Of a DNA stretch of 64,000 bases, positions 45,155 through 56,471 are shown one piece after another. This stretch comes from Thermochromatium tepidum ATCC 43061 (GTDB lineage Bacteria; Pseudomonadota; Gammaproteobacteria; Chromatiales; Chromatiaceae). A model generated the notes under the pieces. That model did no database searches. It saw only the letters and a list, made by a program, of their open reading frames with translations, and had not been told where the DNA came from. The stretch lies in assembly GCF_009664085.1 (NCBI RefSeq), contig NZ_CP039268.1, forward strand, positions 67,001 through 131,000. Reading direction: 5' to 3'. Position numbers and translations under genes: made by a program. Position 1 is the first letter of the stretch. The number at the start of each line of letters is the position of its first letter.

Positions 45155-45589
45155 TTAGCCGCGCTGTTTCTCGCGGATCTCGTCGAGTGTCTTGCAGTCG
45201 ATGCAGAGCGTCGCGGTGGGGCGGGCCTCCAAACGGCGGATGCCAATCTCCACCCCGCAGGCCTCGCAGTAGCCATACTCGTGATTGTCGAGTCGCTCGA
45301 GTGCCTCATCGATCTTCTTGATCAGCTTGCGCTCGCGGTCGCGGGTGCGCAGCTCCAGGCTGAACTCGGACTCCTGGGTGGCACGGTCGTTGGGATCTGG
45401 GAAGTTGGTCGCCTCGTCCTGCATGTGGTGCACGGTGCGCTCGACCTCTTCCATCAGCGAACGCTTCCAAGCGAGCAGGATCTCGCGGAAGTGGGCCTCC
45501 TGGGCTGGGTTCATGTATTCCTCGTCGCTGCCGGCCTGATACGGCTCGAAGGAATAGGGCTCGGCGTTGTATGCATGTGTTTCGGTCAT
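45155..45589 (-). CDS. dksA: RNA polymerase-binding transcription factor DksA
   Basis: Binds the RNA polymerase secondary channel and works with ppGpp in stringent control. A coiled coil (about 35-110) carries acidic tip residues near [11 protein letters not shown]. The zinc finger is CEACG with LCIDC, separated by 17 residues. The 144-residue length is normal for a DksA1 with all four cysteines. It is co-directional with gluQ. Confidence 0.97.
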   Translation of the reverse strand: MTETHAYNAEPYSFEPYQAGSDEEYMNPAQEAHFREILLAWKRSLMEEVERTVHHMQDEATNFPDPNDRATQESEFSLELRTRDRERKLIKKIDEALERLDNHEYGYCEACGVEIGIRRLEARPTATLCIDCKTLDEIREKQRG

Positions 45590-45837
45590 CTTGTGCTCCT
45601 CCCGTGGACCGCGTCGGCTTTCCGGACTGGATGCGGCCTGTATTCAGTGGCTCTCGGCGGTTGGCAAGAAACCCGTGCCTACAGTCCGCGTCGAGAAAAC
45701 GTGCTTAAGTACCAGATCGCGCACAGACGGGCAACTGATCTTCGAAGTTTCGCCGGCGGGCACACGCCGATTTGGTAGTCTTATCCATCCGGTTCATTGG
45801 TTAAGTGCTCACGACGAGCAGGCTGGGACAGAGGCAT

Positions 45838-46617
45838 ATGTACGGATTCAAGGCTCTCATCTTCGACCTGGACGGCACCATCGCCGACACCGAGCGCGAT
45901 GGCCATCGTCCTGCCTTCAATGCCGCGTTTGCAGAGGCCGGTCTAGACTGGCACTGGGATCCCGAACTCTATGGCGAACTGCTGGCGGTGACCGGCGGCA
46001 AAGAACGGATCCGCTATTTTATGCAGCGTGCCGGGATTGAGCTGGAGCCGGATGTCGATGTGGACTCCTTTGTCGGCGGCCTGCATCGTGCCAAAACCGC
46101 GCACTATCTGGAACTCTTGCGTCAGGGGGCGATCCCGCTGCGGCCTGGGGTGTTGCGCCTGTGGCGCGAGGCACGCACCGCGGGGGTGCGGCTGGCGATC
46201 GCGACCACCACCACGCCCGAGAACGTCATCGATCTGCTGGAGCAGGCTGGCGAGCCGGGACTGTCAGGCTGGTTCGAGGTCATCGCCGCCGGTGACATGG
46301 TGCCGAATAAGAAACCGGCGCCGGACATCTTCATCTATGCGCTGGAGCGGCTCGGTCTAAAACCCGAGGACGTTGTGGCCGTGGAGGATTCGGACAATGG
46401 CGCGCGCTCGGCACTCGCGGCTGGGATTCGCGCCCTGGTGATCACGGTCAACGACTATACGCTCGGTCAGGACTTCGGCGCCGCGGCGCTGGTGATCGAC
46501 CAGCTCGGCGAACCGGGCTCCCCACCGCAGGTGCTGGCCGGCGATCTGGGCGGGTGGTCACTGGTGGATCTGGCCGCACTCGATCGGCTGCATCAGTGGG
46601 TCCACAGAGCCGGTTGA
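45838..46617 (+). CDS. cbbY: HAD-family phosphatase, CbbY-like
   Basis: A 259-residue haloacid dehalogenase-type phosphatase. Motif I is FDLDGTIADTERDGH, motif II is ATTTTPENV, motif III is the lysine of NKKPAPDIF and motif IV is VEDSDNGARSA. GLDWHWDPELY and GGKERIRYF closely resemble CbbY of photosynthetic bacteria, which dephosphorylates the Rubisco inhibitor xylulose-1,5-bisphosphate. ATG at 45838 follows GGGACAGAGG. No cbb operon is in the window, so the role is inferred from the family. Confidence 0.85.
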   Translation: MYGFKALIFDLDGTIADTERDGHRPAFNAAFAEAGLDWHWDPELYGELLAVTGGKERIRYFMQRAGIELEPDVDVDSFVGGLHRAKTAHYLELLRQGAIPLRPGVLRLWREARTAGVRLAIATTTTPENVIDLLEQAGEPGLSGWFEVIAAGDMVPNKKPAPDIFIYALERLGLKPEDVVAVEDSDNGARSALAAGIRALVITVNDYTLGQDFGAAALVIDQLGEPGSPPQVLAGDLGGWSLVDLAALDRLHQWVHRAG

Positions 46618-46777
46618 TGGTGGTGACTGCAATCGAGGGTTTGCCAATGGCGGGGCATCCGGAAAGCCGACGGGCCGAGCGTGCGCGGTAGGTTGAGCCC
46701 CTGCTCTCGCCAGAGGCTGGCTGGCGGCCTTGGCTGATATTTCGAATCGAATCAGGGAGCGGCTGGATCCGATCGCG

Positions 46778-46996
46778 TCAGCGGGCCCGATAGACGATGC
46801 GACCCTTGGTCAGATCATAGGGTGTGAGTTCGACCGTGACCTTGTCGCCGGTGAGGATGCGGATGTAATGCTTGCGCATCTTGCCTGAGATATGCGCGGT
46901 CACGGTGTGGCCGTTCTCGAGCTGAACACGGAACACTGTGTTGGGCAGGGTCTCGGTGACCGTGCCTTCCATCTGGATGACGTCGTCTTTTGACAT
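46778..46996 (-). CDS. infA: Translation initiation factor IF-1
   Basis: A 72-residue S1/OB-fold protein that binds the 30S A site. [39 protein letters not shown] and [13 protein letters not shown] are near-invariant. It lies downstream of bpt and aat on the same strand, an arrangement conserved in many gammaproteobacteria. About 160 bp after it contain no recognised gene or terminator. Confidence 0.98.
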   Translation of the reverse strand: MSKDDVIQMEGTVTETLPNTVFRVQLENGHTVTAHISGKMRKHYIRILTGDKVTVELTPYDLTKGRIVYRAR

Positions 46997-47098
46997 AGTG
47001 GATTTCGTTGGAATGACAAAGGCGATCCTGGTAAGCGGCGGGAGTCTATCACACTCAAGACCGAAGCGGTTCGGTCAGTCTTGGGACTCGACCTGAAG

Positions 47099-47908
47099 TC
47101 AAGGCCGGTTTGCGCGGCTTGATGAATCGAGTGTCAAGGAGCTTCGGCGGTCATCGAACCCGAGGGTCTGCCCGCGCTCGAAGCGTCGCCAGTCTCGACC
47201 GTCCCAGGCCTCGATCGGGCGGAAACGTTCCTTGTAGACCATCTTGCGCGACTCGGCGATCCAGTAACCGAGATACAGATAAGGCCGCCCTAAAAGCTGG
47301 GTGAGCCGGATCTGATTCAGTACGCTGAAAGTGCCGAGCGCGCGCGCGGCCAGATCGGGGTCGAAGAAGGTATAGACCGCCGACAAGCCCTGTTCGAGCA
47401 CATCGGTGACGGCCACCCCCACCAGCCGTCCGTCGAGTCGGAATTCGAGAAAGCGCGTCATACCGCCCCAGGATGCGACCAGAAAACGCCGATAGCTGTC
47501 CTCACTCGCGTCCTCGGCCATCACGCCGTTGGCGTGACGCGCGGCCAGGTAACGCCGGTAGAGCTCGAACTGTTCCGCACGGAACACCGCCGGACCATCG
47601 CTTAGGGCGATGTCTGGCGCATTGCGCCGCCAGTTGCGCCGCTGCGAGCGATTCGGTACGAACGCATCGACCGGCAGCCGTACCGGGATGCAGGCCGAAC
47701 AGCCGCAACAGGCCGGACGATAGATATGGGTGCCGCTGCGCCTGAATCCCTGATCGATGAGCCTTTGATAGGTCGCCCCATCGATGCGCGCCCCCGGATC
47801 GACGAAGAGCGTCCGCGCCCGCACCCCGGCGAGGTAGGAGCAGTGATGTTCGCCGGTCAGATAGAGCGGTAACGCGCGTCCAAATTGGCTGCCCAGTCCC
47901 TGTTTCAT
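47099..47908 (-). CDS. bpt: Aspartate/glutamate leucyltransferase (Bpt)
   Basis: Transfers leucine from Leu-tRNA to N-terminal Asp or Glu, making N-degrons for ClpAP. The 269 residues include [37 protein letters not shown] with its cysteine cluster, and LYLGYWI near the C-terminus. Its start overlaps the end of aat by four bases, so the two N-degron transferases are translationally coupled. It is often annotated as arginyltransferase. Confidence 0.95.
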   Translation of the reverse strand: MKQGLGSQFGRALPLYLTGEHHCSYLAGVRARTLFVDPGARIDGATYQRLIDQGFRRSGTHIYRPACCGCSACIPVRLPVDAFVPNRSQRRNWRRNAPDIALSDGPAVFRAEQFELYRRYLAARHANGVMAEDASEDSYRRFLVASWGGMTRFLEFRLDGRLVGVAVTDVLEQGLSAVYTFFDPDLAARALGTFSVLNQIRLTQLLGRPYLYLGYWIAESRKMVYKERFRPIEAWDGRDWRRFERGQTLGFDDRRSSLTLDSSSRANRP

Positions 47909-48657
47909 GAATTGGAATCGTCCCCGCTAGACGGCGGCGCGACCTGGATCGCGCACGCCGGGCGCTCAGTGCCATCGTCCCAGCTTTTGTTATAGCCAGG
48001 GCGAGCGCCATAGTGGTCCAGGAGCGTCAGAAATTCGGCGCGCGACACCTCGCACGCCCCTAGTCTGAGCAGATGCTTGGTCGTCATCTGGCAATCGATG
48101 AGGCCGAACCCCCAGGCCCGAAGCTGTTCGCAGAGACGCGCCAGGGCGACCTTGGAGGCATCGCTCACCCGGCTGAACATGGATTCACCGAAAAAGACGC
48201 GCCCGATGGCCACGCCGTAGAGTCCGCCGACCAGTGAGCCTGCGCGCCAGACCTCGACCGAATGGGCCAGGCCCAGGTCATGGAGCCGCCGATAGGCCGC
48301 CATCATCTCTGGGATCAGCCAGGTTCCAGCCTCGGCGTCGCGCGGCTCGGAGCAGCCCTGGATGACCCCGGCGAAGTCGCGATCCAGGGTGGTGACGAGG
48401 TCGCCGCGCCGCAACCGCTTACGCAGACTGCGCGAGGCGTGGAAGTGCTCGGGGAACAGGATGGCACGCGGATCGGGTGACCACCACAGGATGGGATCCC
48501 CCGCGCCAAACCAAGGAAAGATGCCACCCCGATAGGCTTCGATCAGCCGCTCGGGACTCAGATCCCCACCGACCGCCAGCAGTCCGTTCGGCTCCCGGAG
48601 CGCCTGACCCGGATCAGGAAAGGTCGTGCGATCGCATGGATCGAGGAGGGCGATCAT
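47905..48657 (-). CDS. aat: Leucyl/phenylalanyl-tRNA-protein transferase
   Basis: Adds Leu or Phe to N-terminal Arg or Lys of proteins. The signature [20 protein letters not shown] opens the protein, followed by [20 protein letters not shown] and [10 protein letters not shown]. The 250-residue length fits. It overlaps bpt by four bases and lies nine bases downstream of trxB, forming trxB-aat-bpt-infA, an order common in gammaproteobacteria. Confidence 0.97.
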   Translation of the reverse strand: MIALLDPCDRTTFPDPGQALREPNGLLAVGGDLSPERLIEAYRGGIFPWFGAGDPILWWSPDPRAILFPEHFHASRSLRKRLRRGDLVTTLDRDFAGVIQGCSEPRDAEAGTWLIPEMMAAYRRLHDLGLAHSVEVWRAGSLVGGLYGVAIGRVFFGESMFSRVSDASKVALARLCEQLRAWGFGLIDCQMTTKHLLRLGACEVSRAEFLTLLDHYGARPGYNKSWDDGTERPACAIQVAPPSSGDDSNS

Positions 48658-48666
48658 GACGGCCTA

Positions 48667-49680
<1,014 letters not shown>

Positions 49681-49849
49681 TTACTGGACCGGAATTTGCG
49701 TGTCGGTTAAGGCGCAACAGTGGCTGAGGACGGTGCCAATCGACGTCAATTTAAGGCTTGACCGACAGAGCGTAAAGCCCGAGTCGGACAGCCGTGCCGA
49801 CGTCGTCCCCTGGGCACCCAAGCGACATCGGCGGTGCCTTTGCCGGCGA

Positions 49850-49879
49850 TTGACAGGCGCCGTTCAAGGGCGATACAAA
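49850..49879 (+). promoter_or_regulatory. Probable sigma-70 promoter of the NlpC/P60 gene
   Basis: TTGACA (49850-49855) and TACAAA (49874-49879) are 18 bases apart and about 55 bases upstream of the peptidase start. The -35 is perfect and the -10 matches four of six positions. The rest of the 300-bp gap before it shows nothing further. Confidence 0.45.
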
Positions 49880-49932
49880 CGGTCAAAAGCCCAGAGTTTC
49901 CAGTAATCTGGCAATCTGATCGAGAGTGATTT

Positions 49933-50421
49933 ATGAAGATTCGAGCAACCTCCACACCCTTGTTCTCTTTGACGTCTCTGCTCATCGCGTCGCTGGTGCT
50001 GGCGACCCTGTCCGGTTGCGCGAGTCGTGGCCGAGACGACGGACTCAGCGCGCGCCGCGCCGCGCTGGTCGACAAGGGTCTGGCCCAGGTCGGAATACCC
50101 TATCTCTACGGCGGCGCATCACCCGCCGAGGGCTTTGATTGCAGCGGTCTGACCCATTACGCCCATTATCAGGCCGGGCTTGTGATCCCACGCACCGCTG
50201 CTGACCAAAAGCGTGCCGCCACACCCGTACCCCGTAGTCGGTTGCAACCGGGTGACATGGTGTTTTTCAAGACCGGACCCGATGCCTATCACGTCGGCCT
50301 GATGATCGACAAGGAGCGCTTCATCCATGCCTCGACCTCGGATAACCGGGTGCGCATCGATCGTCTCGACACCCCCTACTGGAACAGACACTATATCGGT
50401 GCGGGAACCTATCTACGTTGA
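49933..50421 (+). CDS. NlpC/P60-family lipoprotein peptidase
   Basis: Lipoprotein of 162 residues that likely cleaves peptidoglycan peptides at the envelope. The lipobox LSGC places the lipidated Cys at 29. The catalytic triad is Cys70 in GFDCSGL, His120 in YHVGLMI and His132 in RFIHAST. The domain has the size of Spr/MepS-type endopeptidases. It begins at 49933 and stands alone between trxB (divergent) and the HiPIP gene. Confidence 0.92.
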   Translation: MKIRATSTPLFSLTSLLIASLVLATLSGCASRGRDDGLSARRAALVDKGLAQVGIPYLYGGASPAEGFDCSGLTHYAHYQAGLVIPRTAADQKRAATPVPRSRLQPGDMVFFKTGPDAYHVGLMIDKERFIHASTSDNRVRIDRLDTPYWNRHYIGAGTYLR

Positions 50422-50669
50422 GGCTATCGAATAGCGGCGTCCGCGAAGATGCCGATCCGCTCCATTGACAAAGATCAGAGCGGAGCCTGTGTCTGACGCA
50501 GACAATCGGTGCGTTCTTTTAGTTAAAGACGCTTCACCAAGGCCCGATCATGGATACAGCTTAAACGGCTCGCCTTTTCGGGCTGCCTGTAGGAAAATGC
50601 CGACCGGCTTCCGGTATTGGGCCGGGAGTGTCGGAATCACAACACCATTTCTGTGTAGGAGTGACATTC

Positions 50670-51032
50670 ATGTCCGATAAGCCAATCAGCAAGAGCCGTC
50701 GTGACGCCGTCAAAGTGATGCTGGGTACAGCCGCTGCCATCCCGATGATCAATCTGGTCGGTTTCGGTACCGCCCGTGCCGCCGCTCCCGCCAATGCCGT
50801 GACTGCGGACGATCCGACCGCAATCGCCCTCAAGTACAACCAGGATGCGACCAAGTCCGAACGCGTCGCCGCCGCCCGTCCCGGTCTGCCGCCCGAAGAG
50901 CAGCACTGTGCCAACTGCCAGTTCATGCAGGCCAACGTCGGCGAGGGCGACTGGAAGGGCTGCCAGCTCTTCCCCGGCAAGCTGATCAATGTCAACGGTT
51001 GGTGCGCTTCCTGGACCCTAAAGGCCGGCTGA
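50670..51032 (+). CDS. hip: High-potential iron-sulfur protein (HiPIP) precursor
   Basis: Periplasmic 4Fe-4S electron carrier that reduces the photosynthetic reaction-centre cytochrome in purple bacteria. The precursor has a twin-arginine signal ([12 protein letters not shown], cleaved after TARA at residue 37), as needed for export with the cluster in place. The mature 83 residues carry cluster ligands Cys43, Cys46, Cys61 and Cys75 in [16 protein letters not shown] and NGWCASW. From memory the mature sequence equals that of T. tepidum HiPIP. ATG at 50670 follows TAGGAG. A strong terminator follows, so the gene is monocistronic. Confidence 0.98.
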   Translation: MSDKPISKSRRDAVKVMLGTAAAIPMINLVGFGTARAAAPANAVTADDPTAIALKYNQDATKSERVAAARPGLPPEEQHCANCQFMQANVGEGDWKGCQLFPGKLINVNGWCASWTLKAG

Positions 51033-51059
51033 TCGCCACTGTCTGTCCGGTTCGAATGG

Positions 51060-51083
51060 AACGGGGCCGCTGGCCCCGTTTTT
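51060..51083 (+). terminator. Rho-independent terminator of the HiPIP gene
   Basis: AACGGGGCC (51060-51068) pairs with GGCCCCGTT (51072-51080) around GCT, followed directly by a T-run to 51083. It lies 27 bases after the HiPIP stop. This is one of the two clearest intrinsic terminators in the window. Confidence 0.92.
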
Positions 51084-51130
51084 CGTTCATAATCATCCCA
51101 AGATCTTCAGCATCTCCAGGGTTGAGCGTC

Positions 51131-51982
51131 ATGTCGTCCGAAGGTTTTGGCGAGTTCGACAATGCCCGTCCCTACAAGGGGCCAAGACTGGCCAAAGGCG
51201 CGCGTGTGCCTCGGATACGCTGGCGGCTTGCGTTTCTCCGCGCCATCATTTGGAGTCTGATCGGGATGATCTATGCCCCCCTGTACATCGGCTTGCTGTC
51301 ATTGGCACGCGGCGCCGAGCTTGGCGTTTTTTCCTATGTCTTGGCCGCTGCGCTGGCGAGCGGGGCGAGCGCGGTACTCTATGGCGCCCACGAGCTGGCG
51401 CTGATCAGTACCGGTATCGGTGCAGGGGTGGGTGTGGCGTTGCTGATCCTGATGCCGGGGCAGGCCACTCTGACCCATTCGGTCGTGATTGCCTTGCTCC
51501 TGGCGGCCACAGTCGGTTTGACACTCTCTTTCCCACATCGCTGTACCCGACATGTTCCAGGCAAGCTCCTGGCCGGACTCCTGACCGGCACCTTGGTTGG
51601 CGCCGTGCTTGCTATCGCCGAGCCCCTCTATTCGGCGCCGTTTTCGACCTTTCCTACTGTGCTGTTCCTGGCCAGTGTGAACGGCATTCTCTATGTTGGC
51701 ACCGTGCGCGGCTGGATCCGGCTGTCGCGCCGGATCGGGCTGGAATCGCGTCCCTGCGACCTGATCGAGGCGACGACCATGGCAATCCTGGCCTCTATCG
51801 CTGCTGGTAGCGTCTGGATGGTGGTCGCTCCGCTCATGGGTCTAGATCCGGGGTTCTGGCAATTGGCCAGTCTCTCCATGCACGATGCCCTGGTGCCGGC
51901 CTTCATGGGCGGACTGCTCGGCGGTGCCATGGCGGGGCTGCTGCTTGAGATCTTCCGTTTCCCCTGGGTCCACGACCTCTAA
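51131..51982 (+). CDS. Polytopic membrane protein, unknown
   Basis: About 283 residues from the ATG at 51131, with a 35-residue basic cytoplasmic N-terminus and then roughly seven hydrophobic segments rich in Gly and Ala. Between them are a few charged loops (FPHRCTRHVPGK, RGWIRLSRRIGLESRP). No transporter or enzyme signature is recognised. It follows the HiPIP terminator by about 50 bp, so it is transcribed separately. Whether it relates to photosynthetic electron transport is unknown. Confidence 0.75.
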   Translation: MSSEGFGEFDNARPYKGPRLAKGARVPRIRWRLAFLRAIIWSLIGMIYAPLYIGLLSLARGAELGVFSYVLAAALASGASAVLYGAHELALISTGIGAGVGVALLILMPGQATLTHSVVIALLLAATVGLTLSFPHRCTRHVPGKLLAGLLTGTLVGAVLAIAEPLYSAPFSTFPTVLFLASVNGILYVGTVRGWIRLSRRIGLESRPCDLIEATTMAILASIAAGSVWMVVAPLMGLDPGFWQLASLSMHDALVPAFMGGLLGGAMAGLLLEIFRFPWVHDL

Positions 51983-52074
51983 GATCCGCTTCGAGACTCT
52001 CTGCAAGTCGATCATGACCTGGATTCTTGTGGTAGGCTTTTTGGTTCCGTTTTGGTCAACCCCTCACCACCTAC

Positions 52075-52695
52075 ATGTCACGTAGCAAATCCAGCCGCCG
52101 CTGGCTCGACCGACACTTCAACGATCCCTATGTCAAGCGTGTCCAGATCGACGGCTACCGCTCGCGTGCGGCCTATAAACTGCTGGAGATCCAAGAGAAA
52201 GACCTTATTCTTAGACCAGGGATGCGGGTGGTCGACCTGGGCGCAGCGCCGGGGAGCTGGTCGCAGATCGCGAGCAACCTGGTTGGTACCGATGGCTTGG
52301 TGGTGGCCCTGGACATCTTGCCGATGGAACCCTTGCCGGGCGTCATCGTGCTCCAGGGTGATTTTCGCGAGGATGAGGTACTGAGGTGCTTGCGGGCGGC
52401 GATTGGTGAGGCGCCACTCGACCTGGTGCTCTCGGACATGGCGCCCAATCTCACGGGGACTGCGGTCGTGGATCAAACGCGCGCCATGTATTTGGTTGAG
52501 CTCGCGTTGGATCTGGCGCGCACGCATCTAAGGCCCGGCGGTGCGCTCGTTACCAAGGTCTTCCAAGGCGCGGGTTGCGACGACTACACCCGTGAGCTGC
52601 GTGCGAGTTTCAAACAGGTGGTCACACGCAAGCCCAAGTCCTCGCGCTCGGAGAGCCGTGAGGTGTTTCTAGTTGCCAAGGGCTTTCGCCCCTAG
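52075..52695 (+). CDS. rlmE: 23S rRNA (uridine2552-2'-O)-methyltransferase
   Basis: RlmE (FtsJ/RrmJ) methylates U2552 late in 50S assembly. The 206 residues include [12 protein letters not shown] with the first catalytic Lys, SAM motif [15 protein letters not shown], the catalytic Asp in [12 protein letters not shown] and the second Lys in [11 protein letters not shown]. The [16 protein letters not shown] end is also typical. It precedes ftsH as in E. coli. Confidence 0.97.
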   Translation: MSRSKSSRRWLDRHFNDPYVKRVQIDGYRSRAAYKLLEIQEKDLILRPGMRVVDLGAAPGSWSQIASNLVGTDGLVVALDILPMEPLPGVIVLQGDFREDEVLRCLRAAIGEAPLDLVLSDMAPNLTGTAVVDQTRAMYLVELALDLARTHLRPGGALVTKVFQGAGCDDYTRELRASFKQVVTRKPKSSRSESREVFLVAKGFRP

Positions 52696-52747
52696 AATTC
52701 GGGCATCGGGTCATTTTCCAGCGTTTTGACTTCAGGGGTCGTGAATC

Positions 52748-54673
52748 GTGAGTGACATGGCGAAAAATCTCTTGCTGTGGGTGGTCATCGCCATCGTGCT
52801 GATGTCCGTGTTCAACAACTTCACCGCGACCCAATCGACGCCTCGAAATCTGGATTACTCGGATTTCATCGCCCAGGTCAAGCAAGGCGGGGTCAAGGAG
52901 GTCACCATCCAGGATCGCCTGATCGAGGGCGTCACCGACACCGGTCAGCGCTTCAGCACCTACAGTCCGGGCGACGATGGGTTGGTGGGTGACCTGATCA
53001 ACAACAATGTCATCATCAAGGCCGTGCCGCCCAAGGGGCAGCCGGTGCTGATGCAGATCCTCATCAACTGGTTCCCGCTGCTGATCCTGATCGCGCTCTG
53101 GATCTTCTTCATGCGTCAGATGCAGGGCGGCGTTGGTGGGCGTGGCGCCATGTCGTTTGGCAAGAGCCGCGCGCGCATGCTGTCTGAAGATCAGGTCAAG
53201 GTCACCTTTCAGGACGTCGCCGGGGCCGATGAGGCCAAAGAAGAGGTCGCCGAGATCGTCGACTTTCTCAGGGACCCGGCCAAGTTCCAGAAGCTTGGCG
53301 GTAAGATCCCCAAGGGTGTGCTCATGGTCGGCCCGCCTGGAACGGGCAAGACGCTCCTGGCGCGCGCCATCGCCGGCGAGGCCAAGGTGCCGTTCTTTAC
53401 CATCTCGGGTTCGGACTTCGTCGAGATGTTTGTCGGTGTCGGGGCCTCGCGCGTGCGTGACATGTTCGACCAGGCCAAGAAGCATGCACCCTGCATCATC
53501 TTCATCGATGAGATCGACGCCGTGGGCCGGCATCGCGGTGCCGGTCTCGGCGGCGGTCATGACGAGCGCGAACAGACGCTCAATCAGCTCCTGGTCGAGA
53601 TGGACGGCTTCGAGGGCAACGAGGGCGTGATCGTGATCGCCGCCACCAATAGACCCGATGTGCTCGATCCAGCGCTGCTGCGTCCCGGACGCTTTGACCG
53701 TCAAGTGGTGGTGCCGTTGCCGGACGTGCGCGGGCGTGAGCAGATCCTGAAGGTCCACATGCGCAAGGTGCCTGTCGCTGAGGATGTCAAGGCCTCCATC
53801 CTGGCGCGGGGTACGCCTGGTTTCTCGGGTGCCGATCTCGCCAATCTGGTCAACGAGGCGGCGCTCTTTGCCGCACGTGCCAACAAGAAGCTGGTCGAGA
53901 TGAGCGACATGGAGAAGGCCAAGGACAAGATCCTGATGGGCACCGAGCGCCGGTCACTGGTCATGACCGAGAACGAAAAGAGGCTCACCGCCTATCACGA
54001 GTCGGGGCACGCCATCGTCGGGCGTCTGGTGCCAGATCACGACCCGGTGCACAAGGTCAGCATCATCCCGCGCGGTCGTGCGCTGGGCGTCACACTCTTC
54101 CTACCCGAGGACGACCGCTTCAGCTACAGCAAGCAGCGTCTTGAGAGTCAGATCTCCAGTCTGTTTGGGGGGCGCTGCGCCGAGGAGCTCATCTTTGGTC
54201 CGGACAGCGTGACCACGGGGGCGCAGAACGACATCCATCGTGCCACCGAGATCGCGCGCAACATGGTCACCAAATGGGGCCTATCCGATCGTCTGGGTCC
54301 GCTGACCTATAGCGAAGAAGAGCAGGAGGTCTTCCTTGGCCACTCGGTTACCCAGCACAAGAGCGTCTCGGACGAGACCTCGCACCTGATCGACGAGGAG
54401 ATCAGGCGCATCATCGATCGCAACTACGAGCGGGCGCGCGAGCTGCTTCGGGAGCATCTCGACAAGCTGCATGCCATGGCCGCTGCGCTCATGAAGTACG
54501 AGACCCTCGACTCGGCCCAGATCGACGACATCATGGCCGGGCGCGCGCCGCGTCCGCCGCACGACTGGGAGGACGACGAGCCGTCGCGTCCGGCGGCTGC
54601 ACCGGGGCGGCACAAGGATGGCGCCGACGATGGCTTCGAGGCCGGGGTTGGTCGTCCGGCGGGAGAGCACTGA
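52748..54673 (+). CDS. ftsH: ATP-dependent zinc metalloprotease FtsH
   Basis: Membrane AAA+ protease that degrades LpxC, sigma-32 and damaged membrane proteins. Two transmembrane helices flank a short periplasmic region (about 8-25 and 100-120). Walker A is GPPGTGKT, Walker B is [11 protein letters not shown], and the zinc motif is [12 protein letters not shown] at 52748 follows AGGGG at good spacing; ATG at 52757 ([10 protein letters not shown]) is the alternative that matches E. coli. About 640 residues is normal. It lies upstream of glmM by three bases; folP, usually in between, is absent. Confidence 0.98.
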   Translation: MSDMAKNLLLWVVIAIVLMSVFNNFTATQSTPRNLDYSDFIAQVKQGGVKEVTIQDRLIEGVTDTGQRFSTYSPGDDGLVGDLINNNVIIKAVPPKGQPVLMQILINWFPLLILIALWIFFMRQMQGGVGGRGAMSFGKSRARMLSEDQVKVTFQDVAGADEAKEEVAEIVDFLRDPAKFQKLGGKIPKGVLMVGPPGTGKTLLARAIAGEAKVPFFTISGSDFVEMFVGVGASRVRDMFDQAKKHAPCIIFIDEIDAVGRHRGAGLGGGHDEREQTLNQLLVEMDGFEGNEGVIVIAATNRPDVLDPALLRPGRFDRQVVVPLPDVRGREQILKVHMRKVPVAEDVKASILARGTPGFSGADLANLVNEAALFAARANKKLVEMSDMEKAKDKILMGTERRSLVMTENEKRLTAYHESGHAIVGRLVPDHDPVHKVSIIPRGRALGVTLFLPEDDRFSYSKQRLESQISSLFGGRCAEELIFGPDSVTTGAQNDIHRATEIARNMVTKWGLSDRLGPLTYSEEEQEVFLGHSVTQHKSVSDETSHLIDEEIRRIIDRNYERARELLREHLDKLHAMAAALMKYETLDSAQIDDIMAGRAPRPPHDWEDDEPSRPAAAPGRHKDGADDGFEAGVGRPAGEH

Positions 54674-54676
54674 GCC

Positions 54677-56014
54677 ATGCGACGCTATTTTGGCACCGAC
54701 GGTATCCGCGGCCGGGTCGGCGAAGGGCATATCACGCCCGACTTCGTGCTCAAGCTCGGCTGGGCGGCCGGGCGTGTGCTGACCAACGGGCGCGGCAAGA
54801 TCCTGATCGGCAAGGACACGCGCATCTCGGGCTATATGTTCGAGTCGGCCTTGGAGGCTGGACTGGTCGCCGCCGGGGTCGATATTCGGCTGCTTGGTCC
54901 CATGACTACGCCGGGCGTGGCCTATCTGACGCGCACCTTCCGCGCCAGCGCTGGTATCGTCATCACCGCCTCGCACAATCCATTCGACGACAACGGTATC
55001 AAGTTCTTCTCCGCCGAGGGCGACAAGCTGCCCGACGAGGTAGAACTGGCCATCGAGTCTGAGCTCGAGCAACCGCTGCGCACGGTCGAATCGAGCGCAC
55101 TCGGCAAGGTCAAGCGCATCGACGACGCCAACGGGCGTTATATCGAGTTCTGCAAGAGCACCATCCCGACAAGCATGAACTTCCGGGGTCTCAAGCTAGT
55201 GGTCGACTGCGCCAATGGCGCGACCTACAACACCGCGCCCTGCGTCTTCGAAGAGCTCGGTGCCAACGTCATCCGGCTCGGCACTGAACCCGATGGCTTC
55301 AACATCAACCGGGGCCTCGGCTCGACCCAGCCGGGTGCGCTCTGCGAGGCGGTGGTGCGCGAGGGCGCAGACCTCGGCATCGCCTTCGATGGCGATGGCG
55401 ACCGGGTCGTGATGGTGGATTCGCGCGGCACCCTGATCAACGGCGACCTGTTGCTTTATCTGATCGCCAAATCGCGTCTGCGCACAGGTGCCATGCGCGG
55501 CGAGGTGGTCGGTACCCTGATGAGCAATCTCGGTCTCGAGCACGCGCTCAAGCGGCTCGGCATCGGTTTTGCGCGTACTAAGGTCGGCGACCGCTACATC
55601 CTAGAGCGGCTCAAGGCCGGCGACGGTATCCTCGGTGGCGAACCCTCGGGTCACATCATCTGTCGCGACCGTACCACCACAGGCGACGGCATCGTCTCGG
55701 CACTCCAGGTGTTGGCGGCACTCGAGCAGCTCAACACCAGGCTCGAAGACCTCAGCCGCGAGGTCGAACTCTACCCACAGGTACTCATCAATGTGCGTCT
55801 CGACCAACCGCGCGATGTGCTGAGCCTGCCTGAGGTCCGGGACGCCGTCGCCACGGCCGAGAACGAGCTGATGAACGGGGGCGGCAGGGTGCTGCTCCGT
55901 CCATCCGGCACCGAACCCCTGGTGCGCATCATGGTCGAGGGTCGCGACCGCCCGCAGGTCGAACGACTCGCCGAGCGGCTCGCCGAGGTTGTGCGCGCTC
56001 AGATCACCGCTTGA
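54677..56014 (+). CDS. glmM: Phosphoglucosamine mutase
   Basis: Converts glucosamine 6-phosphate to glucosamine 1-phosphate for UDP-GlcNAc synthesis. [13 protein letters not shown] opens the protein. The phosphoserine loop is [13 protein letters not shown], the metal loop is [11 protein letters not shown], and the sugar loop GEPSGHII and phosphate-binding [12 protein letters not shown] follow. The 445 residues are normal. It is probably cotranscribed with ftsH. Confidence 0.98.
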   Translation: MRRYFGTDGIRGRVGEGHITPDFVLKLGWAAGRVLTNGRGKILIGKDTRISGYMFESALEAGLVAAGVDIRLLGPMTTPGVAYLTRTFRASAGIVITASHNPFDDNGIKFFSAEGDKLPDEVELAIESELEQPLRTVESSALGKVKRIDDANGRYIEFCKSTIPTSMNFRGLKLVVDCANGATYNTAPCVFEELGANVIRLGTEPDGFNINRGLGSTQPGALCEAVVREGADLGIAFDGDGDRVVMVDSRGTLINGDLLLYLIAKSRLRTGAMRGEVVGTLMSNLGLEHALKRLGIGFARTKVGDRYILERLKAGDGILGGEPSGHIICRDRTTTGDGIVSALQVLAALEQLNTRLEDLSREVELYPQVLINVRLDQPRDVLSLPEVRDAVATAENELMNGGGRVLLRPSGTEPLVRIMVEGRDRPQVERLAERLAEVVRAQITA

Positions 56015-56033
56015 TGGAGTTTTCGGAGTCATC

Positions 56034-56471
56034 GTGCCCATCATCAGAAAAAGCGCCCTGGTACCCTATTCGGCCTCGCGCATGTTTGATCTCGTCTATG
56101 ACGTTGGTTCCTATCCGCAATTTTTGCCCTGGTGCGACAGTGCTAGCGTGCTTTCCGAGACCGAGGATAGGATCTGCGGTCAGATCGGGGTGCATCGGCT
56201 GGGGATTCGCCAGACCTTCAGTACCTGCAATCGCTTCGAACGTGATCGGCTGATGCACATCGATCTGCTCGACGGGCCGTTCCGCAAGCTGGTGGGGGCC
56301 TGGCGCTTCACCCCGCTGCGCGAGGATGCGTCCAAGGTCGAGCTGGAACTTGAGTTCGAGTTCTCGGGGCGCCTGATCGACAAGGCGTTCGGCGGCGTCT
56401 TCAACCAGATCGCCAATACCCTCGTGGATGCCTTCTGCAAGCGTGCCGAGGAGGTCTATGGCCGTGACTGA
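56034..56471 (+). CDS. ratA: RatA/Coq10-like START-domain protein
   Basis: A 145-residue START/SRPBCC-fold protein of the RatA family, related to ubiquinone-binding Coq10. E. coli RatA was reported to inhibit 70S association, but a lipid-carrier role is also proposed. SALVPYSASRMFDLVYDVGSYPQFLPWC and FEFSGRLIDKAFGGVF are hallmarks. GTG at 56034 follows GGAG and starts VPIIRKSALV, the family start; the frame upstream to 55989 overlaps glmM. rnfH overlaps its 3' end. Confidence 0.93.
   Translation: MPIIRKSALVPYSASRMFDLVYDVGSYPQFLPWCDSASVLSETEDRICGQIGVHRLGIRQTFSTCNRFERDRLMHIDLLDGPFRKLVGAWRFTPLREDASKVELELEFEFSGRLIDKAFGGVFNQIANTLVDAFCKRAEEVYGRD

Noticed and set aside
50465-50493. TTGACA before the HiPIP gene as its promoter
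   Set aside because: The -35 is perfect but no acceptable -10 lies at 16-18 bp, so I did not list it as a feature.
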